This document shows positions 50,477 through 60,016 of a DNA stretch of 64,000 nucleotides, in pieces. The DNA comes from Cyanobacteria bacterium SBLK (GTDB taxonomy: Bacteria > Cyanobacteriota > Cyanobacteriia > Cyanobacteriales > Spirulinaceae). The notes under the pieces are model-generated. The model was not told the DNA's origin, ran no database searches, and worked only from the letters and a program-made list of their open reading frames with translations. The stretch's first letter is position 1. Each line of letters starts with the position of its first letter. Where the stretch lies: the NCBI GenBank assembly GCA_017746715.1, contig JAGHZQ010000080.1, positions 1-64,000 of the forward strand, in the 5' to 3' direction. A program made the position numbers and the translations under genes.

Positions 50477-51799
50477 ATGAAAAAGCTCAAAGAGATTAAA
50501 AACTGGGGAAATTACCCTCGCATTCCCGCTCAATTGATGGAACTCGAGTTTATCAATGAAATTTCTGAATTTATCGAGCGCCAAAGTAATGTGACTGTTC
50601 GCGGCAATGGTAGAGCCTATGGAGATGCTTCTCTTGGAGAAAATATTTTTTCTACCCTCAAACTCGATAAATTTTTAGCATTAGATGAAAAACAAGGAAT
50701 TATAACTTGTCAAGCAGGAACTATCTTTGCCGACATTCTCAAACTCATCGTGCCTAAAGGCTTTTTTCTCCCCGTGACTCCGGGTACGAAATTTATTACC
50801 GTAGGCGGTGCGATCGCGGCGGACGTACATGGGAAAAACCATCATAGCGAAGGCTGTTTTTCTCGGCATTTAATTTCTTTTCAATTAATTGGCGATCGCG
50901 GCAATCTCATCACCTGTTCTCGTGAAGAAAATACCGAGTTATTCTGGACGACAATTGGCGGAATGGGGCTAACGGGATTGATTTACAGTGCTGTGTTTTA
51001 TCTCAAGCGAATTGAAACGGCTTACATTCGCCAAGAGAGTATTAAAGCCAGAAATTTAACCGAAGTAATGGACTTATTTGAAGCCTCTCGAGATTGGACG
51101 TATACTGTCGCTTGGTTGGACTGCCTTTCTCACGGAAAAAATCAAGGGAGATCGCTTCTTTTACGAGGAGAACACGCCACAATTGAAGAACTCCCTCCTC
51201 ATTTACAAAAACGCCCCTTAAACTTGCCAGAAAAACGCAAACTCGATATCCCATTTACTTTCCCAAATTTTGTTTTAAATGGGTTGAGCGTGCAAATTTT
51301 TAATACTTTGTATTATCATAAACAATGGCAAGAGAAAAAAACGAGTATTATCGATTGCGATCGCTATTTTTATCCTCTCGATGGGATTGAAAATTGGAAT
51401 CGAATTTATGGCGATCGCGGTTTCGTACAATATCAATTCGTGCTCCCTAAAGCTCAAAGTAAAGCAGGATTAGAAGAAATATTAAATCAAATTAGTACCA
51501 GTAAAAAAGGCTCGTTTCTTACCGTGCTAAAATTATTCGGTCAAGCCGATCCCGATGCTTGTCTTTCTTTCCCAATGGAAGGATATACTCTCGCATTGGA
51601 TTTTAAATTACAACCGGGACTCTTTGAGTTTCTCAATGAATTAGATAAAATTGTTCTAGAATGCGGCGGACGCTTGTATTTAGTCAAAGATGCTCGCACC
51701 ACTGCTCAAACATTAAGCTATTATCCGCATTTAGCACAGTTTAAAGCACAAATCAATCGTAAATTTACCTCGCATCTCGCCAAACGGATTGGATTATGA
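50477..51799 (+). CDS. DprE1-like FAD-dependent polyprenylphosphoryl-ribose 2-oxidase
   Basis: A 440-residue flavoenzyme. The FAD_binding_4 part has VRGNGRAYGDASLG (about residue 40), ITCQAGTIFADIL and PVTPGTKFITVGGAIAADVHGKNHH; the C-terminus is of the ALO/DprE1 type. It oxidises the 2'-hydroxyl of polyprenylphosphoryl-ribose, the first step of epimerisation to arabinose. Start at ATG 50477, 13 bases after the UbiA stop. It overlaps the next gene as ATGA. The covalent His of related VAO enzymes is not conserved in this group. Confidence 0.86.
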   Translation: MKKLKEIKNWGNYPRIPAQLMELEFINEISEFIERQSNVTVRGNGRAYGDASLGENIFSTLKLDKFLALDEKQGIITCQAGTIFADILKLIVPKGFFLPVTPGTKFITVGGAIAADVHGKNHHSEGCFSRHLISFQLIGDRGNLITCSREENTELFWTTIGGMGLTGLIYSAVFYLKRIETAYIRQESIKARNLTEVMDLFEASRDWTYTVAWLDCLSHGKNQGRSLLLRGEHATIEELPPHLQKRPLNLPEKRKLDIPFTFPNFVLNGLSVQIFNTLYYHKQWQEKKTSIIDCDRYFYPLDGIENWNRIYGDRGFVQYQFVLPKAQSKAGLEEILNQISTSKKGSFLTVLKLFGQADPDACLSFPMEGYTLALDFKLQPGLFEFLNELDKIVLECGGRLYLVKDARTTAQTLSYYPHLAQFKAQINRKFTSHLAKRIGL

Positions 51800-52527
51800 A
51801 AAGAGTTTTAATTTTAGGGGCAAAATCGGATATCGCTAAAGCGATCGCCCATCGTTTTGCCAAAACCGGCTGCAATATAGATTTAGCCGCACGCAATAGC
51901 ACGCTTTTAGAGCCATTGGTCAAAGATTTATCGATTCGCTATAATTGCCAAGCTAAGACTTTAGAATTTGATGCCCTCGACTTCAAATCTCATGGAGCGT
52001 TTTACGAAAGTTTAACAGAAAAGCCGGATATTGTCATTTGCGTCTTTGGTTATTTAGGCAATCAAGACAATGCACAAAAAGACTTTCAAGAAGCGGAAAA
52101 AATTATTAATACTAACTATACCGGGGCCGTTTCCATTTTAAATATTATTGCCAATGATTTCGAGCAACGCCAGCAGGGAACGATCGCGGGAATTTCCTCC
52201 GTTGCCGGCGATCGCGGCAGGCAAAGCAATTACTTCTACGGCAGTGCCAAAGCTGCTTTTACGGCGTATTTAAGCGGTCTGAGAAATCGCTTGACAAAAG
52301 CAGGAGTTCATGTAATTACCGTTAAGCCCGGTTACGTTGCCACCAAAATGACCGAGGGGATGGAACTCCCCCAACCCCTCACCGCTTCCCCGGAACAAGT
52401 TTCCGAAGCCATTTTTCAGGCGATCGAGAAACAGAAAAATGCAATCTATACTTTGTGGATGTGGCAATATATTATGCTCATTATTCGCAGCGTTCCCGAA
52501 TTTATTTTCAAAAAACTTAACTTATAA
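51796..52527 (+). CDS. DprE2-like short-chain reductase
   Basis: A 243-residue SDR enzyme: NAD(P) loop LILGAKSDIAKAIA, NTNYTG, catalytic Ser in ISSVAGDRG and YxxxK in YGSAK, then VKPGYVATKMT. The partner of DprE1, it reduces the 2-keto intermediate to polyprenylphosphoryl-arabinose. The four-base overlap shows coupling. The C-terminal hydrophobic helix (MWQYIMLIIRSVPEFIF) may anchor it at the membrane, as proposed for DprE2. Confidence 0.86.
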   Translation: MKRVLILGAKSDIAKAIAHRFAKTGCNIDLAARNSTLLEPLVKDLSIRYNCQAKTLEFDALDFKSHGAFYESLTEKPDIVICVFGYLGNQDNAQKDFQEAEKIINTNYTGAVSILNIIANDFEQRQQGTIAGISSVAGDRGRQSNYFYGSAKAAFTAYLSGLRNRLTKAGVHVITVKPGYVATKMTEGMELPQPLTASPEQVSEAIFQAIEKQKNAIYTLWMWQYIMLIIRSVPEFIFKKLNL

Positions 52528-52531
52528 TGTA

Positions 52532-53230
52532 ATGCTAATTTCTATTCTACTCTGGAGCCTTTGGGCAATCTATATCGGATTGCTTTTACTGTCTCCTTCG
52601 GGATGGCTCGTACCGGGAGACCCCATCTGGGCAATTCAACCGGAAACCGTACGCGAAGTGATGAATGAATCGATTGATTTTTTCTTTATTTCTTCCTTGT
52701 TGGCTGCAATATCCCCTTTCGATCTCCAAGTTCCTTGGGTTCATCCCGTCTCGGAAGCACTCTTTAATTTTGCTCTAGCATGGATGTTTGCCTTTTTACC
52801 TCTCTTGCTCGCCGATCGCCAAGGTGAAGGTCTCCCCAAACGCATCATTTGGATCGCTGCCATGTTTTTAACCAATGTGTTCCTCCTACCCTATATGGCA
52901 CTGCGAAAAGATCCGACCGAGTTAGAACATCCTCCCTTTGAGAAAAAACCGTGGCGATCGCTGGGATGGATATCTCTCTTTGTCGGTACGGTTGCCATTG
53001 TTTGGGGGGTCTTTGTTCATCCCGAGGCAGGAAACCTAGCAGCGAGAGTGCAGTATTTTGGAGAGTCCTTCGGACGCGATCGCGTAACTGTTGCTTTTTG
53101 TGTAGATTTATTGCTATTTTGGATGTTTCAGATTATCCTACTAAGATCCACGAATTTTGGCGATCGATCTCGACGTTGGCTGCATTACCTACCCTTTTTG
53201 GGTTTAATTCATTGGCTCGTTTTTGCATAA
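52532..53230 (+). CDS. Multi-pass membrane protein of unknown function
   Basis: A 232-residue protein with about six hydrophobic segments (ISILLWSLWAIYIGLLLL, FNFALAWMFAFLPLLL, IIWIAAMFLTNVFLLPYMAL, and more). It follows the DprE2-like gene by four bases and is probably in the operon, but no family function is known. The frame runs upstream into the reductase; ATG 52532 is the likely start. It could be a flippase or accessory for the arabinose donor, by position only. Confidence 0.65.
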   Translation: MLISILLWSLWAIYIGLLLLSPSGWLVPGDPIWAIQPETVREVMNESIDFFFISSLLAAISPFDLQVPWVHPVSEALFNFALAWMFAFLPLLLADRQGEGLPKRIIWIAAMFLTNVFLLPYMALRKDPTELEHPPFEKKPWRSLGWISLFVGTVAIVWGVFVHPEAGNLAARVQYFGESFGRDRVTVAFCVDLLLFWMFQIILLRSTNFGDRSRRWLHYLPFLGLIHWLVFA

Positions 53231-53518
53231 TTTTTGTTCGCTCTATCTGAGAAAGGCAACCTGGGAAAGGCCAAGGCTAACGAAAAGATAAAAACGCGAT
53301 TTCAAAACGCCACGAAAACAAAAAAAAACTGTAGAAACTTCTTAGGGGAACGTCTCTACAGAGATCGGGGTGTGTGCAAATAGTTTGCATTGCTATATTT
53401 CTAGAATAGGAAGTGCCCGAGATATCTTCAATCTATAAAATTCATATAAAAATCACAGAAATCTAATATATTACTGAGATCTGAGGTTAATATTCGCAAT
53501 TTACGGTACATGTGCTCT
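53231..53518. other. Intergenic region
   Basis: AT-rich, with no coding frame or RNA I recognise. Confidence 0.4.
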
Positions 53519-53552
53519 AAAAAAAATCCACAATCGCTAAAGATTGCGGATT
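53519..53552 (-). terminator. Terminator of the AAA/HTH gene
   Basis: AATCCGCAATC and GATTGTGGATT pair with one mismatch around a six-base loop. A run of eight T follows on the minus strand. Confidence 0.8.
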
Positions 53553-53622
53553 TTATTGAAGATTGGAGAAAATAGCCTAGAAACTCAGCCTTCACTTTCT
53601 CCCACGCGTTTTCTTCACTAGG

Positions 53623-55041
53623 CTACGCGGCCTGTTCCCTGTAAAAATAGCGCCGATAGAGTTCGCAACTTAGCACGGCAGCATTTCCCTGTAACTTAAT
53701 CAGCCCCATACTATGTAGCTTATAAGAGATAATAGGCTCTAATTTAATGGATTCTTCTGCATTGACCAGTTGTTGAAATGCCGTTGCCAACTCGGGTTCT
53801 TGCTGTAAATTTGCCAAATGACGCTGAAGATGGGGGGCATAAATTCCCGTCGATGTTGCTGCAGTTTTTAAAAGTTGAGCGAGGGTCAACTTGTCTTGAT
53901 GCAGATGATAAAGGGCAATTTGCACGAGTCCGGGATGTCCGCCCACTAAAGCCATGAGTTGAGCGATCTTTTTCTCATCGAGATCGAGTCTGTAGCGTCG
54001 GGATAACTCTTGAACTTGTTCGAGGGTAAATGAATTTAACTGAATTGGCAATCCTACATTAAATGGAGATTGGTTCAAATGCAGGGGAACGTAAATTTCA
54101 GTCGAGTGAACGACAATAATACGAAGATTTTCCCAAATGCGAACTTTTTTAGCTTCTTCAAACCACGCCCGCAATAATGGCAAGAAATCTCGAGCTACTT
54201 GAGGGTGCTCAAAAATGCGATTGACTTCATCAAATGCCAAAACTAGAGGCGTTTTGATGCGATCGAGAATATAGTCTTCCATATAAAGCATACAGCTGAC
54301 AGAAGCACCGATATCCTCATCCCAGTAGTCGGATAACTTTGATTCGAGCTCGAGCTGACGGCTGATATTGGCACAAATCCAGCGTAAAAAGAGCTTAAAA
54401 TTGCTTAGGGTTCCGCGATCGGTTTGCTGCAAGTTCAAATTGACCGTACGATAATTCTGCTTTTTGGCATAATGCAAGATTCGCAGCAATAATGACGTTT
54501 TTCCCATTTCTTGGGGTGCTTTAATCCGAATGAGAGCACCGGGTTTGACGATCTGTTCGCAAATTTGCGTCTCGACATCGGGACGTTCTATATAATAGCG
54601 AGATTGAAGGGGAAGTGCTCCATTTGGATAGGGAGGTGATTCTTCTAAGTTCGCAGTTTCTTTAATTACAAAGGAAAGTGGACTTTTTTGAGAACTTTTT
54701 TGAGAACTTTTTTTTGAGGACAACGAGGGACTGGGAAATGGAGTGGGTTGTAAGTCAGGTAAATTATCTTCAATTTCTGTGGCAATGTAGCTTTCCAACA
54801 TCGCTCGGCAATTTTTCTTAGTTACGCGCTTCCCAATTAAATCCGACAATCGCCGACACAATCCAGGAGCGACGACATTGCTAATGTAGCCTTTACTATA
54901 GTCTTCTTGTTGAGCAATTTCCGTGTAAGTTCGATATTGCCAGATTCCCCGCAACAGTAAAATTTCTGTTGCATTCAGACAACGACTTTGGGAAGCAATT
55001 AACTTGCCGTTGAGAATTTCAATGAGAGCATCAAGGTTCAT
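53623..55041 (-). CDS. HTH-AAA (AAA_35) ATPase, vMAP-type N-terminus
   Basis: A 472-residue protein from ATG 55041. An N-terminal winged-helix-like region (NATEILLLRGIWQYRTYTEIAQQEDYS, then GYISNV) of the kind seen on vWA-MoxR associated proteins is joined by a Ser/Lys-rich linker. The ATPase follows (about residues 160-430), with P-loop IKAPQEMGKTSLL and Walker B LVLAFDEVNRIF. The last 50 residues form another winged helix. Likely a signalling or transcription ATPase; no partner gene is adjacent. Its ATPase is a relative of the one at 15.7-19.2 kb. Confidence 0.8.
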   Translation of the reverse strand: MNLDALIEILNGKLIASQSRCLNATEILLLRGIWQYRTYTEIAQQEDYSKGYISNVVAPGLCRRLSDLIGKRVTKKNCRAMLESYIATEIEDNLPDLQPTPFPSPSLSSKKSSQKSSQKSPLSFVIKETANLEESPPYPNGALPLQSRYYIERPDVETQICEQIVKPGALIRIKAPQEMGKTSLLLRILHYAKKQNYRTVNLNLQQTDRGTLSNFKLFLRWICANISRQLELESKLSDYWDEDIGASVSCMLYMEDYILDRIKTPLVLAFDEVNRIFEHPQVARDFLPLLRAWFEEAKKVRIWENLRIIVVHSTEIYVPLHLNQSPFNVGLPIQLNSFTLEQVQELSRRYRLDLDEKKIAQLMALVGGHPGLVQIALYHLHQDKLTLAQLLKTAATSTGIYAPHLQRHLANLQQEPELATAFQQLVNAEESIKLEPIISYKLHSMGLIKLQGNAAVLSCELYRRYFYREQAA

Positions 55042-55074
55042 AGCAATTTTAGAGAGATTTAAGGGTAATCTCAT

Positions 55075-55370
55075 AATTTTTTCATTTAGAGTTTGGGTAT
55101 CTCGCGCATTAAAGTCCCTAAAATTTGATTTTTTAATAAAAATCCCATCATAAACTCATATGAGTTTTGTCCAGTTATAACAACTTCATGCAGGACTCAA
55201 TATGAAAAATATTAACAAAATATTAGCTATCTTTCAATAAATCTCGAAAATTTATAGATTTACCTTAAATTTTCCCACAGATCGGGATGTTTCTCGTTTA
55301 TTGTTCAAGCAAGAAAATTAATCAATTTGTGAAAACTTCTGACAATTCATCCTTTTTAAGCTCGATAATT
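55075..55370. other. Divergent promoter region
   Basis: AT-rich spacer between the minus-strand AAA gene and the plus-strand methyltransferase. The open frame from 55287 is not conserved and the methyltransferase starts at 55371. No other content is seen. Confidence 0.45.
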
Positions 55371-56030
55371 ATGGACGTAAATCCCCAACAGCGACAATAT
55401 GCTGCGGCAACTCAACGCAATCGCCAGCCTATTTTGGAGATACTGCAAGAAGTCTTGCCTCCTTGTGGAACAATCCTAGAAGTTGCGAGCGGGACGGGAG
55501 AACATTGCATTTATTTTGCTCCGCGCTTGCGTCACTTACAGTGGTGGCCGAGCGAACCCAACCCGATATTGCGCGAGAGCATTATCGCATGGCGATCGCA
55601 TTTTCCGAGCAACAATCTCCATCCTCCCATCTTCCTCAATGCTTGCGATCGCGTCTGGCCGATGGAAGCGGGGACGATTCCCGAGGGAATGACCCCAGAA
55701 GAATTCAATGCCAATCCCATCGCGGCGATGGTCAATATTAATATGATTCATATTTCCCCGTGGGCGACTTGTTTGGGACTAATGGCCGGGGCGGGGCGCA
55801 TTCTCCCTCCCGAGGGAATTCTCTATCTTTACGGTCCTTACAAGCGCGATGGTCGGCACACGGCTCCGGGCAATGAGGAATTCGATCGCGCCCTGCGCTC
55901 GTCAAATCCCGAGTGGGGAGTGCGAGATCTCGAAGCCATCATCGCCGCCGCCGAAGCTGAAAATCTCACCGTCCTCAAAGTTGTTGAAATGCCCGCCAAT
56001 AATCTCTCTGTTATTTTCCAACGATGGTAA
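55371..56030 (+). CDS. DUF938 SAM-dependent methyltransferase
   Basis: A 219-residue protein with RNRQPILEIL and the SAM motif LEVASGTGEHCIYFAP (about residues 33-48), then QWWPSEPN, MVNINMIHISPW and LYLYGPYKRDGRHTAPGNEEFD, all typical of DUF938. The substrate is unknown. I start at ATG 55371 because conservation begins there. Confidence 0.88.
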   Translation: MDVNPQQRQYAAATQRNRQPILEILQEVLPPCGTILEVASGTGEHCIYFAPRLRHLQWWPSEPNPILRESIIAWRSHFPSNNLHPPIFLNACDRVWPMEAGTIPEGMTPEEFNANPIAAMVNINMIHISPWATCLGLMAGAGRILPPEGILYLYGPYKRDGRHTAPGNEEFDRALRSSNPEWGVRDLEAIIAAAEAENLTVLKVVEMPANNLSVIFQRW

Positions 56031-56071
56031 TTTTGAATTTTGAATTTTGAATTTTGAATTGATTGGACTGT
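56031..56071. repeat. TTTTGAATT tandem repeat
   Basis: Four TTTTGAATT units between convergent genes, the reverse complement of the unit at 6190-6221. Confidence 0.65.
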
Positions 56072-57871
56072 TTACTGAGAAGGAGGGATGCCTTCGATCG
56101 CGATCGCCGCTTCGATGACCGAACGAACGATGGGAGCTGTCACCGTCGTTCCGTAAATGTTTTTGCCTTTGGGTTCGTCGAGAACGGCAAGAACCACAAG
56201 GCGAGGGTCGTTCACCGGGAAAGAAGCGACAAAACTAACAATTTTAATATCTTCGTAATATCCCCCTGTCGGACTGGCTTTTTGAGCCGTTCCCGACTTG
56301 CCGGCGACGGGATAGCCGCGAATGTTCATATTGGCGCCAGAAGCTCGCGTCGAAGCCGCCATTTTTTCCAAAACGATACGGCTGGTTTCTTCAGAAAAAA
56401 CCGTTTTCAGGGAACGAGGCTCCGGATAGGCAAGGGGTCTGCCCTGAGAATCGACCCAAGCGCGAATGAGATGGGGTCTGACCAATTTGCCGCCATTAGC
56501 GATCGCCGCGTGGAGTTGTGCCAATTTTAGAGGCGTTAGGGAAAATCCCTGACCGAATGATGTGGTTGCGGCTTCCACTGGAGAGGCAATAAATTTCTTT
56601 AAGTCTTTGAGCTGTCCCGCACCTTCCCCGGGTAGTTCGATCCCCGCTCTTTCGGTAATTCCCAGATTCATCAGGGCTTCGTGATATTGCCGGATGTTTA
56701 AGCGCTGGACCAAATCGACCATCCCGGTATTGCTCGAGTGTTGGAGAACCCGGATTAAATCGAGACGACCCCTCGCGCCTGCGGTATCGTAGTCGTGGTT
56801 TTTGATTTCCCAATGTTCGATTTTCAGTTTGCCGCGATCGTTAAAGAGACTATTGGCATTAATGGCTCCAGCTTCGAGAGCGATCGCGACGTTAACGGGC
56901 TTAAAAGTCGAACCGGGTTCGTAGAGGTCCGTAACTGCCCAGCTTTTAAACAGACCGACATCGTACTTGAAATATTGATTGGGATCGAAAGTCGGTTCGC
57001 AAACTAAAGCCAATAAAGAGCCATCGCGCACGTCCATCACGATAATCGTGCCGCGCTTGGCCCGATATTTAGCCAAACTTTCCTTGAGCAACGATCTGAC
57101 CACTCGTTGCAAGCGCATATCAAGGGTGAGTTGTAATTGCTTATCATCAAAATCGATAAAGCCTTCCGACATGGGATCGGGAACTAATGCTCCATTCCCG
57201 GCACGGCGAAGTCTCAGGGTGCGGATTTTGGGTTCGAGTAAATCTTGTTGGGTGTATTCCAGTCCTGCTTGGCCTTGATGGTCTACATCGACATAGCCGA
57301 CGACTTCCGAAACGAGTTCTTGTTGGGGGTAAAGGCGAGAATATTGACGAATTAACTCTAAACCGTCGAGTTTGAGGGCGTTAATTTGATTGGCGGTGTC
57401 TTCTGGCAAACTATGGGCGAGGCGCAGTCCGCTCTTATATTGGGCAAATTTGTCCAGTAAGCTGCGACGATCGCGATCGAGCAGTTGGGTTAATCGATCC
57501 GCCACTTCCTCCTTAGAGACCTTAAACTGAGCGGGATGGGCATAAAGGGCGTATACGAGGCGATCGCTGGCGAGAACGCGACCGTTGCGATCGACGATCT
57601 GCCGCCTCGGGACGTAAGGACGCATATAGACCTGCTGCTGTTTCTGCGCCTTTTCGGCCAAGCGAGCCGCTCCGATCGCCTGCAAGCGATATAAATTTAA
57701 TCCCAAGCCTCCCATCCCCAACAAAAGAATTGCCCAAACCAACACCAAACGAGAATTGCCCAATTTTGCCCTAGCCGGATGGCGTTCGCGGGGTGGCTTA
57801 GAGGGGGTTGTTGCAGAATCGACTGAGGACTTGTTTCTCGGATGCAGGGACGTAACTTTTGAATCGGTCAT
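56072..57871 (-). CDS. ftsI: Penicillin-binding protein 2/3 (FtsI type)
   Basis: A 599-residue cell-wall transpeptidase. A membrane anchor (LVLVWAILLLGMGGLGLNLY, about residues 38-57) is followed by the PBP dimer domain and the transpeptidase with the catalytic Ser in GSTFK (about 320), SSN (about 375) and KSGTAQ (about 530). It cross-links septal peptidoglycan. It is 102 bases downstream of a single-span coiled-coil protein that fits FtsL. Confidence 0.92.
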   Translation of the reverse strand: MTDSKVTSLHPRNKSSVDSATTPSKPPRERHPARAKLGNSRLVLVWAILLLGMGGLGLNLYRLQAIGAARLAEKAQKQQQVYMRPYVPRRQIVDRNGRVLASDRLVYALYAHPAQFKVSKEEVADRLTQLLDRDRRSLLDKFAQYKSGLRLAHSLPEDTANQINALKLDGLELIRQYSRLYPQQELVSEVVGYVDVDHQGQAGLEYTQQDLLEPKIRTLRLRRAGNGALVPDPMSEGFIDFDDKQLQLTLDMRLQRVVRSLLKESLAKYRAKRGTIIVMDVRDGSLLALVCEPTFDPNQYFKYDVGLFKSWAVTDLYEPGSTFKPVNVAIALEAGAINANSLFNDRGKLKIEHWEIKNHDYDTAGARGRLDLIRVLQHSSNTGMVDLVQRLNIRQYHEALMNLGITERAGIELPGEGAGQLKDLKKFIASPVEAATTSFGQGFSLTPLKLAQLHAAIANGGKLVRPHLIRAWVDSQGRPLAYPEPRSLKTVFSEETSRIVLEKMAASTRASGANMNIRGYPVAGKSGTAQKASPTGGYYEDIKIVSFVASFPVNDPRLVVLAVLDEPKGKNIYGTTVTAPIVRSVIEAAIAIEGIPPSQ

Positions 57872-57973
57872 GGGGATGTCAAGAGCGGGGGGAGAGGGGG
57901 GAGAGGGGGAAGCGGGGGGAGAAAAAACTCGTTCTCTTTACCGATTATCCCTTCCCCATTCTCCATCATTCCG

Positions 57974-58540
57974 TTAATAGCCCAAGGGCGTATTGGGAGG
58001 GGCGGGGTTGAAAGTTCGGGAGGATTTTGACGATGTTGGTACGGCTTTGGGTTCGATAGGAGACGGTTCGAGAAAAATTGTATTGCTGGGACTTGGAGGC
58101 TGCAAATTGCTGCGTTTGGCTTCTACGCCTAAGTGATTGTCAATTTGAGCGCGAGCCATGCTCAATTCATGCAGTTGGCGCTGTAGGGACTGACGTTTTT
58201 GATAGGCGCTACTCCATTCCTGCTGGATTCCAACCATTGAGGAATACACCATTAAGACTGCCACTACCAAACAAAAGGTCACCATCGACGAACTATGTTT
58301 GAGAGCAACCAAACAACGCAACCAAAACGGGAGAGAATGCCGCTCCGGGAAAGGAGTCAAAGGGCGCGGTTGTTGTCGATTTTCCGCAACTGTCGTTCTA
58401 TTAGCGGTGGGATGGGCAACAACATTGCCAACGAGGTCTGAAGACGGATGCGAATAGCCGGAAGAACGCGGGGACAATGTTTTTCGCGCTGGCGATTTGA
58501 GACGGCGATCGGGGGTGAAAGAGCGGGCAGAAGCAATCAT
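57974..58540 (-). CDS. FtsL-like single-span protein
   Basis: A 188-residue protein. A basic, disordered N-terminus of about 85 residues precedes one membrane span (MVTFCLVVAVLMVYSSMVGI, about 87-106), a short coiled coil (SAYQKRQSLQRQLHELSMARAQ in part) and a Pro/Ser-rich tail. Topology and place directly upstream of ftsI fit FtsL, the divisome scaffold, but sequence alone does not prove it. The extended C-tail is unusual for FtsL. Confidence 0.65.
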   Translation of the reverse strand: MIASARSFTPDRRLKSPARKTLSPRSSGYSHPSSDLVGNVVAHPTANRTTVAENRQQPRPLTPFPERHSLPFWLRCLVALKHSSSMVTFCLVVAVLMVYSSMVGIQQEWSSAYQKRQSLQRQLHELSMARAQIDNHLGVEAKRSNLQPPSPSNTIFLEPSPIEPKAVPTSSKSSRTFNPAPPNTPLGY

Positions 58541-58717
58541 AAACTATCTCCTTGGGTTACAAATCTTAAGGTGAATCTACCTCCGCAAAGGACGAGAAAT
58601 CGCCATAATCCTAACATTAGAAGTTAAAGTTGGGGATTCCCCCCAAACGGGGGAGGGGGTGACGGGTCATTTTCACGAACCACAAACAATTATCAATGAC
58701 AACCGCTTGACTTAATT

Positions 58718-59383
58718 ATGCTACTTCTCCAATTTAGTACGTCTCACTACTGTCGCAAAGTTCGCTTGGCATTGGGATATAAAAATCTTGCCTATCGGGT
58801 TGAAAATTTGACTCCTGGATTGCACGCGCTTAAACTCAAGCCAATGACGGGTTTAACAACCGTTCCGGTTTTGCTGCCCGAGGAAACGGTCGAACCCGTA
58901 GCGATCGCAGATTCGACGGCAATCTTTCAATATTTGGAAAAGATTCGTCCCGTCCCCTCCTTATACCCGAAGGATTTGGCGTTAAAGACGCGAGCGGAAC
59001 TGCTGGAAGATTGGCTCGATGAGAGTATCGGGACGGCAACTCGTTTTGTTTATTATGACTATAGGGCGGGAGAAGGACAAGCGATCGATCCCTCTTTATT
59101 GTCTCGCCTGCTGATTAATGTGGTTCGCCGTCAATACGGCATTTCTCCAGGGGCGGTTAAATTGGCACGATCGCGCTTGCAATTAGCCATGCAGGTGCTA
59201 TCGTCTTGGCAGCAGGGTTCTCCCTTAATCGGCGAGACCTTGAGTATTGCCGATCTCGCCGCCGCAGCATTGCTGAGTCCCCTCGCTTTGCTCCCAGAGT
59301 ATCGCAAGACTTATCCTTGGGTTTTCGAGCGCATTCGTGCAATTCACGAGTCCTGTGGCGAACCTCTCCCCCCCGGACTCTAA
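58718..59383 (+). CDS. Glutathione S-transferase family protein
   Basis: A 221-residue protein with a thioredoxin-like N-terminal domain (LLLQFSTSHYCRKVRLAL with SHYCRK in the active-site place, then VPVL and ADSTAIFQYL, the Ser-Asp glutathione contact) and an all-helical C-terminal domain (LIGETLSIADLAAAALL). It conjugates or reduces with glutathione; the substrate is unknown. Confidence 0.9.
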   Translation: MLLLQFSTSHYCRKVRLALGYKNLAYRVENLTPGLHALKLKPMTGLTTVPVLLPEETVEPVAIADSTAIFQYLEKIRPVPSLYPKDLALKTRAELLEDWLDESIGTATRFVYYDYRAGEGQAIDPSLLSRLLINVVRRQYGISPGAVKLARSRLQLAMQVLSSWQQGSPLIGETLSIADLAAAALLSPLALLPEYRKTYPWVFERIRAIHESCGEPLPPGL

Positions 59384-59486
59384 ATGAATCGTCAGTCACC
59401 AGCGATGCTCTGAAGGTTCGCCGTCGAAGCCTCCCGCAGAAGTCCTGCTAAAGAGTCACCCGTTATTAACTGAATAAAAAATCAAT

Positions 59487-59789
59487 ATGAATATTTTATT
59501 AACTTTTGGTTTGGGGGTTGGGATGGTTCTATTAGGGTTCATGCGATCCAGTTTAGCGTTACCACCTCCGGAAGATATTCCCGAGGAGGTGTTGAGAAAT
59601 GAGATTATTTTGGAGGCGAGATCGCCGATTGATGGAGAACCCCTCACGGCTGCGGAATATGCCCGATTGCAAGAAGAACTCTCCCAGCCTCAAGCCTTTG
59701 TGGATCTAGATCCGACAGTCGAACAAATTGTGTTTCTGCTTCGCCTCCGTCAAACCTTGAATACTCTCATTCCTTTTCTTAATCTCTAA
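59487..59789 (+). CDS. Conserved small protein with N-terminal membrane segment
   Basis: A 100-residue protein beginning with a hydrophobic segment (LLTFGLGVGMVLLGFM), followed by LPPPEDIPEEVLRNEIILEARSPIDG in part and a helical C-terminus. It resembles cyanobacterial proteins of unknown function. The segment could be a signal or an anchor. Confidence 0.7.
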   Translation: MNILLTFGLGVGMVLLGFMRSSLALPPPEDIPEEVLRNEIILEARSPIDGEPLTAAEYARLQEELSQPQAFVDLDPTVEQIVFLLRLRQTLNTLIPFLNL

Positions 59790-59836
59790 TGATAAGCGAT
59801 CGCCAATACCCAATAACTAATAACTAATAACCGAAC

Positions 59837-60016
59837 ATGGGCAGACAATCCAAACGCAAACAAATTAAACGAGAATCGGCTTCTCAACCCAAACCATCCG
59901 AAGCCGATATCAATCCCAACAAATTTATCCGTCAAATCGAAAAACAGGGATATCGCTTTGACAATATCGATCGCTCTCCCGATATTCCTACCGATAAGGT
60001 CGATCCACAAGTATAA
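59837..60016 (+). CDS. 59-residue conserved basic protein
   Basis: The frame MGRQSKRKQIKRESASQP is followed by NKFIRQIEKQGYRFDNI and ends in TAA at 60014-60016, immediately before the ATG of the hydrolase. The basic start and the single KFIRQIEKQGY helix look conserved rather than random. The zero-base gap to the next gene implies translational coupling. Function is unknown. Confidence 0.65.
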   Translation: MGRQSKRKQIKRESASQPKPSEADINPNKFIRQIEKQGYRFDNIDRSPDIPTDKVDPQV

